The translations under genes were made by a program, and so were the position numbers. From positions 1 to 49,469 of the forward strand of contig JARLHX010000440.1 in the NCBI GenBank assembly GCA_031292035.1: a DNA stretch of 49,469 nucleotides, in the 5' to 3' direction. The stretch comes from Negativicutes bacterium (GTDB lineage: Bacteria; Bacillota_C; Negativicutes; Sporomusales_B; JARLHX01). Position 1 is the stretch's first letter, and each line of letters begins with the position of its first letter. The notes beneath the pieces were generated by a model that made no database searches, was not told the DNA's origin, and was given only the letters and a program-made list of their open reading frames with translations. Positions 7,218-16,213 of the stretch are shown here, in pieces.

Positions 7218-8528
7218 ATGAAGTGGCAGGAAGTATATAAAGATCGTCTAAAAACCCCGGAAGAGGCGGTAAAGCTTGTAAAGTCGGGTGACCGTATCGT
7301 TCCCGGCCATGCCGCAAGCGAGTCGAAGCTATTAATTGATGCTTTGATGAAAAGGGCACAAGAACTCCATGATGTTGAAATATGGCAAGGAGTAACGATA
7401 AACGACGCGCCTTATTGCAAGCCGGAAATGAAGGGCCATTTCTTCGTCAATACCGGATTTGTCAGTGCCGGAACTCGTGAGGCAGTCTGGGACCACCGGG
7501 GGCATTTCTCGGCTCTGATGTTTCATCAATTCCCCAGAGCCTTCCGTGACAAGCATATACCGGTCGACGTGTTTATTACTATGGTATCGCCGCCAGATCC
7601 CCACGGATATTGCAGCCTGGGGGTTTCGGTCGATCACTCCAAGCAACTCATCGACAGTGCTAATATCGTCATTGCCGAAGTGAATCCTAATATGCCGCGG
7701 ACTTATGGAGAAACCTTTGTCCATGTCTCACAATTGGACTGCATAGTGGAAGGAACCGGTCCGCTTTTGGAACTGACCCGCTTTGCCAGTAAAAATGCCG
7801 TTTTGGATAAAATCGGTGCCAATGTTGCTTCGCTGGTTAGAGATGGAGATACGCTGCAAATGGGAGCAGGCACCCTTCCAGATGCAATCCTATCCTATCT
7901 AAAAGTCAAAAATGATCTTGGAATTCATACGGAAGTGGTCTCAGACGGTATAATGGAGCTCATCGACGCTGGCGTTGTCAACTGCAGAAAGAAGACCCTC
8001 CACCCGAATAAAGTCGTGGCGACTTTCGTGTACGGTACTCGAGAAATGTATGACTATGTGGATAATAACCCGTTTTTCACCCTTTATCCAGTCGACTATG
8101 TCAATAATCCCTTCGTAATAAGCCAAAATGACAACATGGTGGCGATAAATGCCGCCCTGGAAGTGGATCTACTCGGTCAGGTAGCTGCTGAGTCGTTAGG
8201 TGCTAAGCAGTTCAGCGGCATCGGCGGCCAACTTGACTTCATCAGAGGGGCCGGGGCCTCAAAAAACGGGCGGCCGATCATTACCGTGCAGTCAACAGCT
8301 CAAAAGGATACCGTTTCCCGGATATCCTGCCAATTCAAACCAGGAACGCCGGTTACAACGACCAGGAATGATGTTCGTTATGTAGTTACCGAATATGGTG
8401 TTGCCGATTTGTTTTGCAAAACAAACGAAGAAAGAGCGGTAGCGCTGATCTCTATCGCTCATCCGAATTTCCGCGATCAGCTCCGCGACGAATATAAGAG
8501 TCTGTACGGAGTTTCGCTGCCGAGGTAG
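7218..8528 (+). CDS. Acetyl-CoA hydrolase/transferase family CoA transferase
   Basis: A family I CoA transferase of 436 residues, close in pattern to butyryl-CoA:acetate and 4-hydroxybutyrate CoA transferases. The start at 7218 lies 8 nt after GGGAGGAG. Typical segments are the catalytic glutamate in GIHTE (Glu239) and the glycine loop GIGGQLDF (334-341). In this operon it would activate the imported acid by moving CoA from acetyl-CoA, or recycle CoA after thiolysis. It ends the sigma-54 operon; a strong terminator follows at 8630. Confidence 0.88.
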   Translation: MKWQEVYKDRLKTPEEAVKLVKSGDRIVPGHAASESKLLIDALMKRAQELHDVEIWQGVTINDAPYCKPEMKGHFFVNTGFVSAGTREAVWDHRGHFSALMFHQFPRAFRDKHIPVDVFITMVSPPDPHGYCSLGVSVDHSKQLIDSANIVIAEVNPNMPRTYGETFVHVSQLDCIVEGTGPLLELTRFASKNAVLDKIGANVASLVRDGDTLQMGAGTLPDAILSYLKVKNDLGIHTEVVSDGIMELIDAGVVNCRKKTLHPNKVVATFVYGTREMYDYVDNNPFFTLYPVDYVNNPFVISQNDNMVAINAALEVDLLGQVAAESLGAKQFSGIGGQLDFIRGAGASKNGRPIITVQSTAQKDTVSRISCQFKPGTPVTTTRNDVRYVVTEYGVADLFCKTNEERAVALISIAHPNFRDQLRDEYKSLYGVSLPR

Positions 8529-8629
8529 ATATACAGTCGCATTTTTAAGGTGCGGTCTAGATGTCCGTAGTGGGGACTATCCTTGCCGCACTTGAAAGTG
8601 CCTGTCATAAACCGTGTGTTTCTCGGCAA

Positions 8630-8672
8630 AACGCGTTAGATTTCCATTTAGGAAATCTAACGCGTTCTTTTG
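8630..8672 (+). terminator. Terminator of the sigma-54 operon
   Basis: A 16-bp perfect stem (8630-8645 with 8651-8666), a 5-nt loop and CTTTTG. It lies 100 nt after the CoA transferase stop. A second hairpin without a T tail (8730-8739 with 8744-8753) stands between it and the next gene. Confidence 0.8.
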
Positions 8673-8822
8673 TAGTGGTTTGGACGTAGTTTCATTAAGA
8701 CTGCTACATCGGGTGGTTAGCACCGCTGTGGGGAAGCAACACATTGCTTCCCCGGAAAACTATGGTATAGTAGAACCGAATACGACAAACCAATTATTGC
8801 TTTTATCTTTTGCAATAAGGAT

Positions 8823-11063
8823 GTGACGTTGGTGTTGTTTTTGCGGGAAGACTGGAAACTCTTCAGAAATATAGAAACCTTGTCTCAAAAAGCCGGTGTA
8901 CCTCAGGAGTCCATACCCTCGCTTGTGGTCAAAGAACTGGTCGACAATGCACTGGATGTAGGCAGTACTTGTGAGCTGGACTTGTTGCCTGGAATCAATG
9001 GCTTTTATGTGCATGACTCTGGGGAGGGAATGGATCCTGGCGAGCTTCAGGAGCTATTTTCCGTCAGCCGTCCTCTCCTTTCTTCGAAATTGCTACGCCT
9101 TCCGACCAGGGGAGCCCTTGGTAATGGTTTACGGGTTGTCAGCGGTGCTGTCCTTGCCTCTGGTGGCCATATTCAGGTTGATACACGAGGCAAGAAATAT
9201 CACCTGAATTTCGATCAGGACGGCAATACCAATGTTGCTGAGATTGGAGACTGCAGCGGCCAAGGCACACGAGTCAGTGTGATATTCGGCGCCAACCTCC
9301 CGGTGCGGGACAGCGACCTTAGCTGGGGGCGGCTGTCTATTGCCTTCGCGCGCGGGACTGAATTTAAATGCAAAACTTCACCGTTTTGGTATACCTCAGA
9401 AGCCTTTTATGAACTGGCAGACTCCTATTACGGGCCGGTTGAGACCCTGGCTGCTAGTTTTGACGGCATCACTAGAGGCAAGGCAAAGGAGCTGGCGGCA
9501 TTGTTTCCCGATCGGACATCTGCGCAGCTTTCTTTTGACGAAACTGAAAATATTCTGCACCAACTCAGAGCGAATTCGCAGGAAATCAAGCAAAGCAGGC
9601 TTGGCCAAATCGGAGAACTTCCCGATTTCCGCGACTATGCTGCTGCAGCCGGATATCACCACATGAAGTCGCTGCGGGGTCAGCACAGTGCCGCCATTCC
9701 TTATTTTGTTGAAGCTTGGGTGAGTCTTGCCGAAAAATCCACACTAACCTTTCTCGTCAATAAGACCCGGATCACCGGTGATGTCCGTATCTACGATGAC
9801 CGCGGCAAAATTTCGCTCTTCGGTTGCGGGCTGGCCCATTCAATAAAATCAAAATCCGCCGACATAATAATTAATGTGCAGACTCCCTATATGCCCATTA
9901 CTTCTGATGGCAAAGAGCCTGACTTGGAGCCCATGGCAAATGAGATTGCCGACGCCATAAGACGGGCAGCCGCGAAAGCAAGACGTACTGTTTCTCATAA
10001 TAAGAATACCGGCAGGCGAAATGAGAAAGAAATTATGCTGCATTACTTGCCAGAGGCGGTGAGCAAAGCCAGTGGGCAGGGCGTGTACAAGTTCAGCCAA
10101 CGGCAGCTTTATTACGCCATCCGGCCATATGTTATCACGCAGTTGGACAAGCAACCTGATTACAATTATTTCTGCCGTGTTATTACCGAATATGAGGCGG
10201 AAAATGGTAATATCCCCGCTATGTATCGTGATCCCCGTGGTGTACTGTACCATCCCCATTTAAAAGAAGAGATTCCAATTGGGACTATTTCCGTTGAAAA
10301 CTACGAGCGCCCCGAGTGGACGTTCAACAAGATCCTTTATTCCGAAAAGGAAGGTTTTTTCACAATCTTAAAAGACGCAAAATTCCCTGAACGTTTCGAT
10401 TGCGCGTTGCTGACAAGTAAAGGGTATGCTTCTCGCGCGGTAAAAGATCTCTTCGATTTTTTGGGTGACACCGACGAAGAAATCCTGTTTTTCTGCATCC
10501 ATGATGCCGACGCTGCCGGCACTAAAATATATGAGACACTGCAAGAAGGAACAATGGCCCGTCCAGGCCGCCGAGTCAGGGTCGTCAATCTTGGTTTAGA
10601 GCCAGAGGAAGCTCTGGCAATGGGACTGGAAGTGGAAACCGCTGAACGAGCCATAGGCCGGCGTCCGGTCGCCGGCTACCTTGCTGATGAGTGGCGGGAA
10701 TGGTTACAAGACAATCGGGTTGAACTCAATGCCATGACTTCGCCGCAATTTTTAGAGTGGCTTGAAGTCAAAATATCGGCTCATGGGGTACGCAAAGTAG
10801 TACCCGATAACCAAGTGATGCGCAAAACGCTCCAAGAAGAAGTCATTGCCCTAACGGCACAGCAGGTGCAAGAGCAAATCCTCCGGGAAGCCGGATACGA
10901 TCACAGGGTTCGCCAGGCCATTCAGGCAATTACCCCGATGATAGAGCAGGAGGCTTCAAGTCTTACCCGCGTCGTAGCCAGCCAGCTCGATCTCAATGAA
11001 GAAGCGCACTGGTCACAACCAGTGCGCGATGTCGCCAAAAAGATAGTTGAAAAATTAACCTGA
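8823..11063 (+). CDS. Single-chain type IIB DNA topoisomerase (Topo VI/VIII-like, B-A fusion)
   Basis: One chain of 746 residues appears to combine both subunits of a type IIB topoisomerase, which cuts both DNA strands and passes another duplex in an ATP-dependent way. The N-terminal half is a GHKL ATPase: N box ELVDN (38-42), G1 DSGEG (65-69) and G2 TRGALGNG (95-102). A transducer-like part carries a conserved lysine in SDGKEPDL (Lys364). The second half resembles Topo VI-A/Spo11, with RQLYY giving candidate catalytic tyrosines 430/431, then Toprim residues Glu508 and D561-x-D563. The start is GTG 8823, but TTG 8829 or GTG 8832 fit the weak AAGGA equally well. Function on DNA is inferred from motifs. 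No phage or plasmid genes adjoin it. Confidence 0.82.
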   Translation: MTLVLFLREDWKLFRNIETLSQKAGVPQESIPSLVVKELVDNALDVGSTCELDLLPGINGFYVHDSGEGMDPGELQELFSVSRPLLSSKLLRLPTRGALGNGLRVVSGAVLASGGHIQVDTRGKKYHLNFDQDGNTNVAEIGDCSGQGTRVSVIFGANLPVRDSDLSWGRLSIAFARGTEFKCKTSPFWYTSEAFYELADSYYGPVETLAASFDGITRGKAKELAALFPDRTSAQLSFDETENILHQLRANSQEIKQSRLGQIGELPDFRDYAAAAGYHHMKSLRGQHSAAIPYFVEAWVSLAEKSTLTFLVNKTRITGDVRIYDDRGKISLFGCGLAHSIKSKSADIIINVQTPYMPITSDGKEPDLEPMANEIADAIRRAAAKARRTVSHNKNTGRRNEKEIMLHYLPEAVSKASGQGVYKFSQRQLYYAIRPYVITQLDKQPDYNYFCRVITEYEAENGNIPAMYRDPRGVLYHPHLKEEIPIGTISVENYERPEWTFNKILYSEKEGFFTILKDAKFPERFDCALLTSKGYASRAVKDLFDFLGDTDEEILFFCIHDADAAGTKIYETLQEGTMARPGRRVRVVNLGLEPEEALAMGLEVETAERAIGRRPVAGYLADEWREWLQDNRVELNAMTSPQFLEWLEVKISAHGVRKVVPDNQVMRKTLQEEVIALTAQQVQEQILREAGYDHRVRQAIQAITPMIEQEASSLTRVVASQLDLNEEAHWSQPVRDVAKKIVEKLT

Positions 11064-11119
11064 TGGTCACTTTACGGTGAGACTATACGGTAAAATTTAT
11101 AGATTCTTTTAGAGGGAAA

Positions 11120-11596
11120 CTATCGAATCCGCAGTAGTGCCGGTTCGGAGGCGAACCAAAGGAATCCGGTGGCCGTCCATTCCGGAGGATTTACCACGAA
11201 CCCGGCGGCAGAGTACTTATCCAACATCAATTTCAGGCCGATTAATTGCTCTGACCAAAGGCTGAGGTGCGGATTCTCGCCGACGATGACAACGCATTTT
11301 TCCTTAGTCTGCTCGTTCATCATTTTTAGCACAGCCTTCATATCCTCCTGGCCGATAGCGTTAACAAATTTCGCCTTCGCATCCAGTTCTTCGGCAATAA
11401 TCTGGGCGCTTTGTGATAAGTAAGGCACTAAAGTTGACCAAACTTCCAGCTTCGTTTTTTTGGGCCGCAGGCGATATATTCCCTGGGCGGCTTGCTCGGT
11501 GAGCCTTTCGGCCCTTCTGGTCAAAGTTTTAACGACATTGCCATCTTTATCAGCTTTTTCTTTATAGTCACCCACATGGAAAAAAATCAGTTCCAT
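11120..11596 (-). CDS. SixA-like histidine phosphatase superfamily protein, active-site residues lost
   Basis: A 158-residue protein with the outline of SixA phosphohistidine phosphatases: a short N-terminal strand, LTxxAERLTEQAA, a WST...SAQIIAEEL helix and VGENPHLS. The catalytic RHG triad reads HVG (residues 7-9), and the second histidine (VGHxP in the family) is Glu107. It should therefore not form the phosphohistidine intermediate. It may bind phosphohistidine or phosphate without hydrolysis, or do something else. The start is ATG at 11596, with AAAGGAGGG upstream. It converges with the topoisomerase gene. No Pho-box-like repeat faces it. Confidence 0.6.
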   Translation of the reverse strand: MELIFFHVGDYKEKADKDGNVVKTLTRRAERLTEQAAQGIYRLRPKKTKLEVWSTLVPYLSQSAQIIAEELDAKAKFVNAIGQEDMKAVLKMMNEQTKEKCVVIVGENPHLSLWSEQLIGLKLMLDKYSAAGFVVNPPEWTATGFLWFASEPALLRIR

Positions 11597-11670
11597 TTAC
11601 TATCCCTCCTTTGACAGTACTTTGACGTTCATTATCCACTTCCTGTTTGCAAGAAGCTGGAAAAGGACCA

Positions 11671-11698
11671 TTGACACATATTTAACACAAGCTTAACA
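11671..11698 (+). promoter_or_regulatory. Putative Pho box 1 (three hexamers, 11-bp steps)
   Basis: TTGACA (11671), TTAACA (11682) and TTAACA (11693) have spacers of exactly 5 bp. Orientation is toward the thioesterase. Unlike the six other boxes, no good -10 lies 20 nt downstream, and a terminator-like hairpin follows at 11744, so its target is uncertain. Confidence 0.5.
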
Positions 11699-11743
11699 TT
11701 TGGCAAGATACCCGCCAGGAAGAGGAATACTTTTCGATCATGG

Positions 11744-11766
11744 AAAGGCAGGGATGCCTTTTTTTT
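11744..11766 (+). terminator. Short terminator-like hairpin in the thioesterase leader
   Basis: AAAGGCA (11744-11750) pairs with TGCCTTT (11755-11761), followed by a run of Ts. It stands between putative Pho box 1 and the thioesterase start, so it could end a very short RNA or act as an attenuator. Confidence 0.55.
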
Positions 11767-11912
11767 GTACCCTTTCAGGCGGGCGTGAATTTTAGATAGT
11801 GTTTACCTGATGATAATACTTCGGGCTTTTTAACCCTGTATTATGGAGGCATGGTCGGATCATCGGCAAGGAATGCCGATGAAGCGATTTGATAGATAAA
11901 GGAGGGCTGAAA

Positions 11913-12422
11913 ATGGAGGGTAAAACAATCAGTGATTCCAGTGTCGCCATGTCGATTGTAATGCAACCCAATCAAGCAAATCCGGCTGGAAATGTTCATG
12001 GTGGAGAAATCATGAAACTTATGGACAATGCCGCTTTTGTTGTTGCTCAGCGTCATGCTCGCACCAATGTGGTTACCGCGAGGGTGGATGAGTTAGTATT
12101 TCATCAGCCTGTTTATGTAGGCAATCTTGTTACCTGTTACGCCTTTCTCACTTTTGTAAGCCGGTCATCCATGGAGGTTATGGTCACCGTGGAGGTTGAA
12201 AACCTCTATAGTGAAGCCCCGGGGGTATGTGCCCTGACTGGTTATTTTACTATGGTCGCCCTTAATGCCGGGGGCCAGCCGATGCGAGTGGCGCCGCTGG
12301 AATTGGTAAGTGAAGAAGAGCGACTCCAGTTTGAAGAGGGGCAGCTGCGCCATGAGGCCAATCGCAAGCTAAAAGCACAGCACATCAGACCACCAAAATG
12401 TTTAGCGATAAAAGCTGATTAG
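11913..12422 (+). CDS. Acyl-CoA thioesterase (hotdog fold, YciA/BFIT type)
   Basis: A 169-residue hotdog-fold thioesterase that would hydrolyse acyl-CoA to free acid and CoA in the cytoplasm. The start at 11913 lies 5 nt after AAAGGAGGG; the upstream in-frame TTG at 11889 would put that site inside the gene. The family helix NPAGNVHGGEIMKLMD (about 23-38) carries the catalytic-region Asn and Asp. The C-terminal 40 residues are charged and probably disordered. A Pho-box-like repeat stands about 215 bp upstream, and a strong terminator follows. Confidence 0.85.
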   Translation: MEGKTISDSSVAMSIVMQPNQANPAGNVHGGEIMKLMDNAAFVVAQRHARTNVVTARVDELVFHQPVYVGNLVTCYAFLTFVSRSSMEVMVTVEVENLYSEAPGVCALTGYFTMVALNAGGQPMRVAPLELVSEEERLQFEEGQLRHEANRKLKAQHIRPPKCLAIKAD

Positions 12423-12466
12423 ACTAGTATTACCGATTTTAGCGGAAATAGAGAAGGACTTGGTGC

Positions 12467-12505
12467 AAAAGGGTTGTTGAGACCATTGTCTCGACAACCC
12501 TTTTT
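12467..12505 (+). terminator. Terminator after the thioesterase
   Basis: A 13-bp stem (12471-12483 with 12488-12500), a CATT loop, flanking As and a TTTTT tail. It may also serve the convergent glycosyltransferase gene. Confidence 0.85.
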
Positions 12506-12584
12506 AGTATACGGACGTTGATAGACCAGTGTCTTCACCTTGTTTATTATCTATCCATGAGTTAGCGGACAAGCCGAGATTTGC

Positions 12585-13760
12585 CTAAGCGCCACGAAAG
12601 AGACCGGCGCCGGTCGATTCGACAGTTCTTCTCCTGGCAGTGCTGGTAGCGAGTTGCCGGCGGATCATTTCGGCAATGCGCACCGAACCGTCGTTCGGCG
12701 GTGTTTTGCCAGCTGAAAAAGCAGCTTGGGCGCTGGCGGACTGAGTATTGATCAGTCTGCAGCCCTGGCGAGGGTCGGGGCAGAAGTGGCCAAGCCGGTT
12801 GTTGACGACAAAATCGATGTTGCCGGTTTCCTGGATGCCAACGGCCTCAGTGATGATCAGCGGTCGCCGCATGGCCACCGCTTCCATGATGGTGCCGGGA
12901 CCGGCCTTGCTGATGATGACATCGCTGGCAGCCATCAAGGTTTCCATGTTATCGACAAAACCATAGACATGAAGATGCTCAAAACGATTCTTCATGGTCT
13001 GCAGATGGTTATAGAGAGCTTGATTTCGCCCTGCGACCACCAGAATTTGTTTGTTACGACAGTTCTTCTCAAGCTCATTGATCCACTCGGCCATATTTCC
13101 GGCCCCCACCCCGCCGCCGGTCAAGAGAACCGAAAAGCGCTCCGGATCGATGCCGAGATTTTGACGGGCTTCCAAGCAGGTAGCCGGCTGGTGGCTGAAT
13201 TTGGGATGGACGGGAAAGCCGGTAAAGACGATCTGGCTGCCGGCAATTCCGTGTCGGCGAAGGGCATGGTAGGCCTCTTCGGTTGGCACTAGGTAAAGAT
13301 CGGCCCCGGGAGTCGCCCAAGAGGCATGGATGGTGGCCAGGTCGGTGACCACCGTGAGAATGGGCCAGGAGGCTCGGGTAGCCTTGCGGTTGGCAGCCAG
13401 CAGGCCGATGACCAGGGGATGGACGGCCACCGCCAAGTCGGGCTTGATTTGACTGAGTTCGCCTTCGATTTGCGGCGAGGCCTGACGATATACCAGTTTG
13501 GTCAGCAAGTTTATTCTTTTTACGCTGTTGGTTTTCTCAAAAAAGAGGTTATTCAGCCAGAGCTGTTTTCGCGAACAGTAATCGTAAATTTCCGGCGCTT
13601 TTCTCAGGCCGGGAAAGCCGGTGGCCTTGAGAAGATCAGACAGTATGCACGTGATATCGCGATAACTATTCAGGGCGGCCACCATCGCGGTCGCGGCGCT
13701 GCGGTGACCGCCTCCGGTGTCGGAGATGGCGAACAGAACATTCTTGACAGAACAAGTCAT
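12585..13760 (-). CDS. MGDG-synthase-type processive glycosyltransferase (GT28 family)
   Basis: A 391-residue membrane-associated glycosyltransferase of the MGDG synthase / UgtP type. These enzymes add hexose from UDP-sugar to diacylglycerol to make glycolipids. The start at 13760 is preferred over TTG 13775, which includes the AGGAGG site. The N-terminal domain opens with ISDTGGGHRSAA, the family signature. The C-terminal donor site shows GPGTIMEAVAMRRPLI. It is transcribed away from the chemoreceptor gene and is preceded by a minus-strand Pho box with a fitting -10. In phosphate-starved bacteria such enzymes replace phospholipids with glycolipids, so the box and the function agree. The sugar and acceptor cannot be read from the sequence. 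Confidence 0.85.
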   Translation of the reverse strand: MTCSVKNVLFAISDTGGGHRSAATAMVAALNSYRDITCILSDLLKATGFPGLRKAPEIYDYCSRKQLWLNNLFFEKTNSVKRINLLTKLVYRQASPQIEGELSQIKPDLAVAVHPLVIGLLAANRKATRASWPILTVVTDLATIHASWATPGADLYLVPTEEAYHALRRHGIAGSQIVFTGFPVHPKFSHQPATCLEARQNLGIDPERFSVLLTGGGVGAGNMAEWINELEKNCRNKQILVVAGRNQALYNHLQTMKNRFEHLHVYGFVDNMETLMAASDVIISKAGPGTIMEAVAMRRPLIITEAVGIQETGNIDFVVNNRLGHFCPDPRQGCRLINTQSASAQAAFSAGKTPPNDGSVRIAEMIRRQLATSTARRRTVESTGAGLFRGA

Positions 13761-13848
13761 TGTTATCCTCCTCAAACCGATTGTTAAGGCGTTACTAACA
13801 AAATGAATGACCCTTCCTTTTCAGTTTACGGGAAAGAGAAATGAATCA

Positions 13849-13876
13849 TGTTAATTTCCGATAAAATATTTGTTAA
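13849..13876 (-). promoter_or_regulatory. Pho box 2, glycosyltransferase promoter
   Basis: On the minus strand: TTAACA (13876-13871), TTTATC (13865-13860), TTAACA (13854-13849), each stepped by 11 bp. A -10-like TAAACT lies at 13828-13823, exactly 20 nt after the last hexamer. The start codon is about 56 nt beyond the expected transcript start. Confidence 0.7.
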
Positions 13877-13936
13877 TTATAAACCAGGATCTTACATGAA
13901 GCGCCACATAGTGGCAAAACACTAGCTTGAACGATC

Positions 13937-13964
13937 TTAACACAGGTTTTACGGTGGTTTAACA
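13937..13964 (+). promoter_or_regulatory. Pho box 3, chemoreceptor promoter
   Basis: TTAACA (13937), TTTACG (13948), TTAACA (13959), spaced by 5 bp each. The -10 candidate TAGAAT is at 13985-13990, 20 nt after the last hexamer. It is divergent from Pho box 2, 60 bp away. Confidence 0.75.
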
Positions 13965-14083
13965 AAAACTGGTTGTAGTCCTATTAGAATTTAAATACAG
14001 TCGTCTTGACTATATGGAAGTGAAGCGACCAAGGAAGAAGCATGAATGGTATATTGGATTCAGTTTGAAAGGAAGCGAGCAGA

Positions 14084-16069
14084 ATGATCGAGTTCAGGAG
14101 TGTTAAAAGTAAGCTGATTGCCTTACTGACAGTGACATTTCTTGTTGCAGTTGTCGTGATATCGACAACTTCATACATTAAAATGAAAGATGCTGCCATC
14201 AAAAATTCGGAGCGCGAACTGGCGACGACGACAGACCGATATGTCCAGCAGGTGGCCCGCAGTATTGACAAGCACGTGGCTGAGGTAGAGTTTCTGGCGA
14301 GTACTGATGCTCTTGTCAGCGGGGACAAGGAACGTATTCTGTCTTACTTGGAGAGACAAAATCAGCGGATGCCACACTATGATACGATTCAGATCGGCGA
14401 TTTGAAGGGGGAGGTTTACGGAACGAAAGGGGCCACTGGCAACCGCTTGGATCGGCCGTATTACCAGCAGGTACTCAAGACCGGAAAAATGGCCATATCT
14501 GAACCGATCATTTCAAGAACGTCAAATGTCCGAGCCATAGCAATCGCTGTGCCGATCATGAGCAACAACCAGCTCGTCGGGGTTCTCAACGGCACATTTA
14601 AGCTGGAAGAAATTGAAGGCATATTGGACTCGCTCACTTTTGGCAAGACAGGAACCCCCTTTTTGATGAATAACGACGGTCTTGTCATTTATCATCGTGA
14701 TAAGACCCAGGTTATGAAGATAAACCTGCTTAGTGGCCCCGAAATCCCGACAGAGCTTAAGGCAGCGGCGGGAAGGATGGCCAAGGGAGAAACCGGAGTG
14801 GCGCCTTACTCCTATAAAGGAATCGATAAGATAGTCGGGTTCGTTCCTGTACCCAATACAACATGGTCTCTGGGGATTACAGTTGACCAGGCTGAATTTT
14901 TGGAAGAAACGTTGGCCACACGCAATTTATCGATTCTGTTAGCGTTGGTGACATTAGTCATCGGCTTTGGGAGCGGATATATCATCATTGATCGTATTGT
15001 CAAACCGCTTACCGCGCTTGACCTCATGGCCCAGAAAATGGCTGAGGGGGATTTCACGGCTGCCACGAAAACAAAGGTGGCTGACGATGAAATCGGCCGG
15101 CTGTCAAAATCGATGGAACGCATGGCTGACAATACTCGCGCCTTACTGGGACACGTTCGGCAGAATACCGATCAAGTAGCCGCTTCCGCCGAGCAGCTTG
15201 CTGCCAGCGCCGAGCAGTCGGCTCAAGCTGCCAACCAGGTGTCTGTTGCCATTGCCGAGGTATCTGAAGGCGCGGAAAAGCAGCTGAAAGCCGTTGACGA
15301 CACAGCATCAATCGTGGGGCAGGTGGCTGCGGGGGTTCAGCAAATCGCGGCTAACGCCAGCGCAGTCGCCGACACTTCGGCCAAGTCGGCTGACGCCGTC
15401 CGTGAGGGCAGCAAGGCAGCTGAAAAGGCGATTGCTCAAATGGGCCATATTGAAGAGGCTGTGACCCATTCGGCCCAGGTGGTATCCAAGCTCGGCGAGC
15501 GGTCGAAAGAGATCGGCCAGATCGTGGAAACCATCGCCGGTATTGCGGGACAAACCAACCTTTTGGCGCTAAATGCAGCCATCGAAGCGGCTCGGGCCGG
15601 TGAGCAGGGACGAGGGTTCGCCGTGGTTGCGGAAGAGGTCAGAAAGCTTGCCGAGCAGTCGCGAGAAGCGGCGAAGCAAATCGCCAGCCTGATTGCCGAA
15701 ATACAGCAGGATACCAATAGTGCGGTGACAGCCATGAACGGCGGAACCGAGGAAGTGCGCATCGGGGCTGAGGTAGTCAATGACGCCGGCAAGGCCTTTG
15801 TGCTAATTTCGGGGTCTATCAGCGAAGTCTCGAGTCAGATGCAGCAAATTTCCGCCGCCATTCAGCAGATGGCAGGCGGCAGCCAGCAAATCGTTGCCGC
15901 GGTGCAGGAGATTGACGCCGTCAGCAAGGACACGGCCAGTCACGCCCAAACGGTATCAGCAGCTACCGAGGAGCAGTCGGCGACAATGGAAGAGATCGCC
16001 TCATCCAGCCAGGCCTTGGCCAAGTTAGCCGAGGCGTTGACCGTGGCGATGGCAAGGTTCAAAGTATAA
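14084..16069 (+). CDS. Methyl-accepting chemotaxis protein (Cache sensor)
   Basis: A transmembrane chemoreceptor of 661 residues. TM1 spans about 10-28, an extracytoplasmic Cache-type sensor about 35-280, TM2 283-303 and HAMP about 304-356. A long coiled-coil signalling domain follows, with the conserved hairpin tip at 476-525 ([19 protein letters not shown]) that contacts CheA and CheW. The C-terminus has no CheR-tethering pentapeptide. Its own Pho box and its place immediately before phnF suggest it senses something relevant to phosphate or phosphonate supply. The ligand is unknown. No chemotaxis core genes adjoin it. Confidence 0.92.
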   Translation: MIEFRSVKSKLIALLTVTFLVAVVVISTTSYIKMKDAAIKNSERELATTTDRYVQQVARSIDKHVAEVEFLASTDALVSGDKERILSYLERQNQRMPHYDTIQIGDLKGEVYGTKGATGNRLDRPYYQQVLKTGKMAISEPIISRTSNVRAIAIAVPIMSNNQLVGVLNGTFKLEEIEGILDSLTFGKTGTPFLMNNDGLVIYHRDKTQVMKINLLSGPEIPTELKAAAGRMAKGETGVAPYSYKGIDKIVGFVPVPNTTWSLGITVDQAEFLEETLATRNLSILLALVTLVIGFGSGYIIIDRIVKPLTALDLMAQKMAEGDFTAATKTKVADDEIGRLSKSMERMADNTRALLGHVRQNTDQVAASAEQLAASAEQSAQAANQVSVAIAEVSEGAEKQLKAVDDTASIVGQVAAGVQQIAANASAVADTSAKSADAVREGSKAAEKAIAQMGHIEEAVTHSAQVVSKLGERSKEIGQIVETIAGIAGQTNLLALNAAIEAARAGEQGRGFAVVAEEVRKLAEQSREAAKQIASLIAEIQQDTNSAVTAMNGGTEEVRIGAEVVNDAGKAFVLISGSISEVSSQMQQISAAIQQMAGGSQQIVAAVQEIDAVSKDTASHAQTVSAATEEQSATMEEIASSSQALAKLAEALTVAMARFKV

Positions 16070-16116
16070 GCAGATTGAATCCGCCGGGCAGTTGCCTGCA
16101 TTGAACTGGCGAAGCT

Positions 16117-16144
16117 TTTACCTAAAGTTAACACATGCTTAACA
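16117..16144 (+). promoter_or_regulatory. Pho box 4, phn operon promoter
   Basis: TTTACC (16117), TTAACA (16128), TTAACA (16139), in 11-bp steps. AATAAT at 16165-16170 lies 20 nt after the last hexamer. The expected leader of about 90 nt contains a 12-bp hairpin (16214-16225 with 16232-16243) just before phnF. Confidence 0.75.
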
Positions 16145-16213
16145 CGCGCCGCCTTCTGGTATGGAATAATGAAACTAGCAAGTCAAGCATTTGTAGGATC
16201 GAAAAAATGATAG

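Noticed and set aside
12726..13292. Long plus-strand open frame (188 codons) inside the glycosyltransferase gene
   Set aside because: It is antisense to a well-supported glycosyltransferase with family motifs. High GC in codon third positions creates such shadows. The same applies to the 304-codon minus-strand frame at 17449-18363 and the 341-codon one at 37954-38979.
14084..16069. Repeated Ala/Gln/Glu-rich blocks in the chemoreceptor as DNA repeats
   Set aside because: They reflect the heptad pattern of the coiled-coil signalling domain, not nucleotide repeats.
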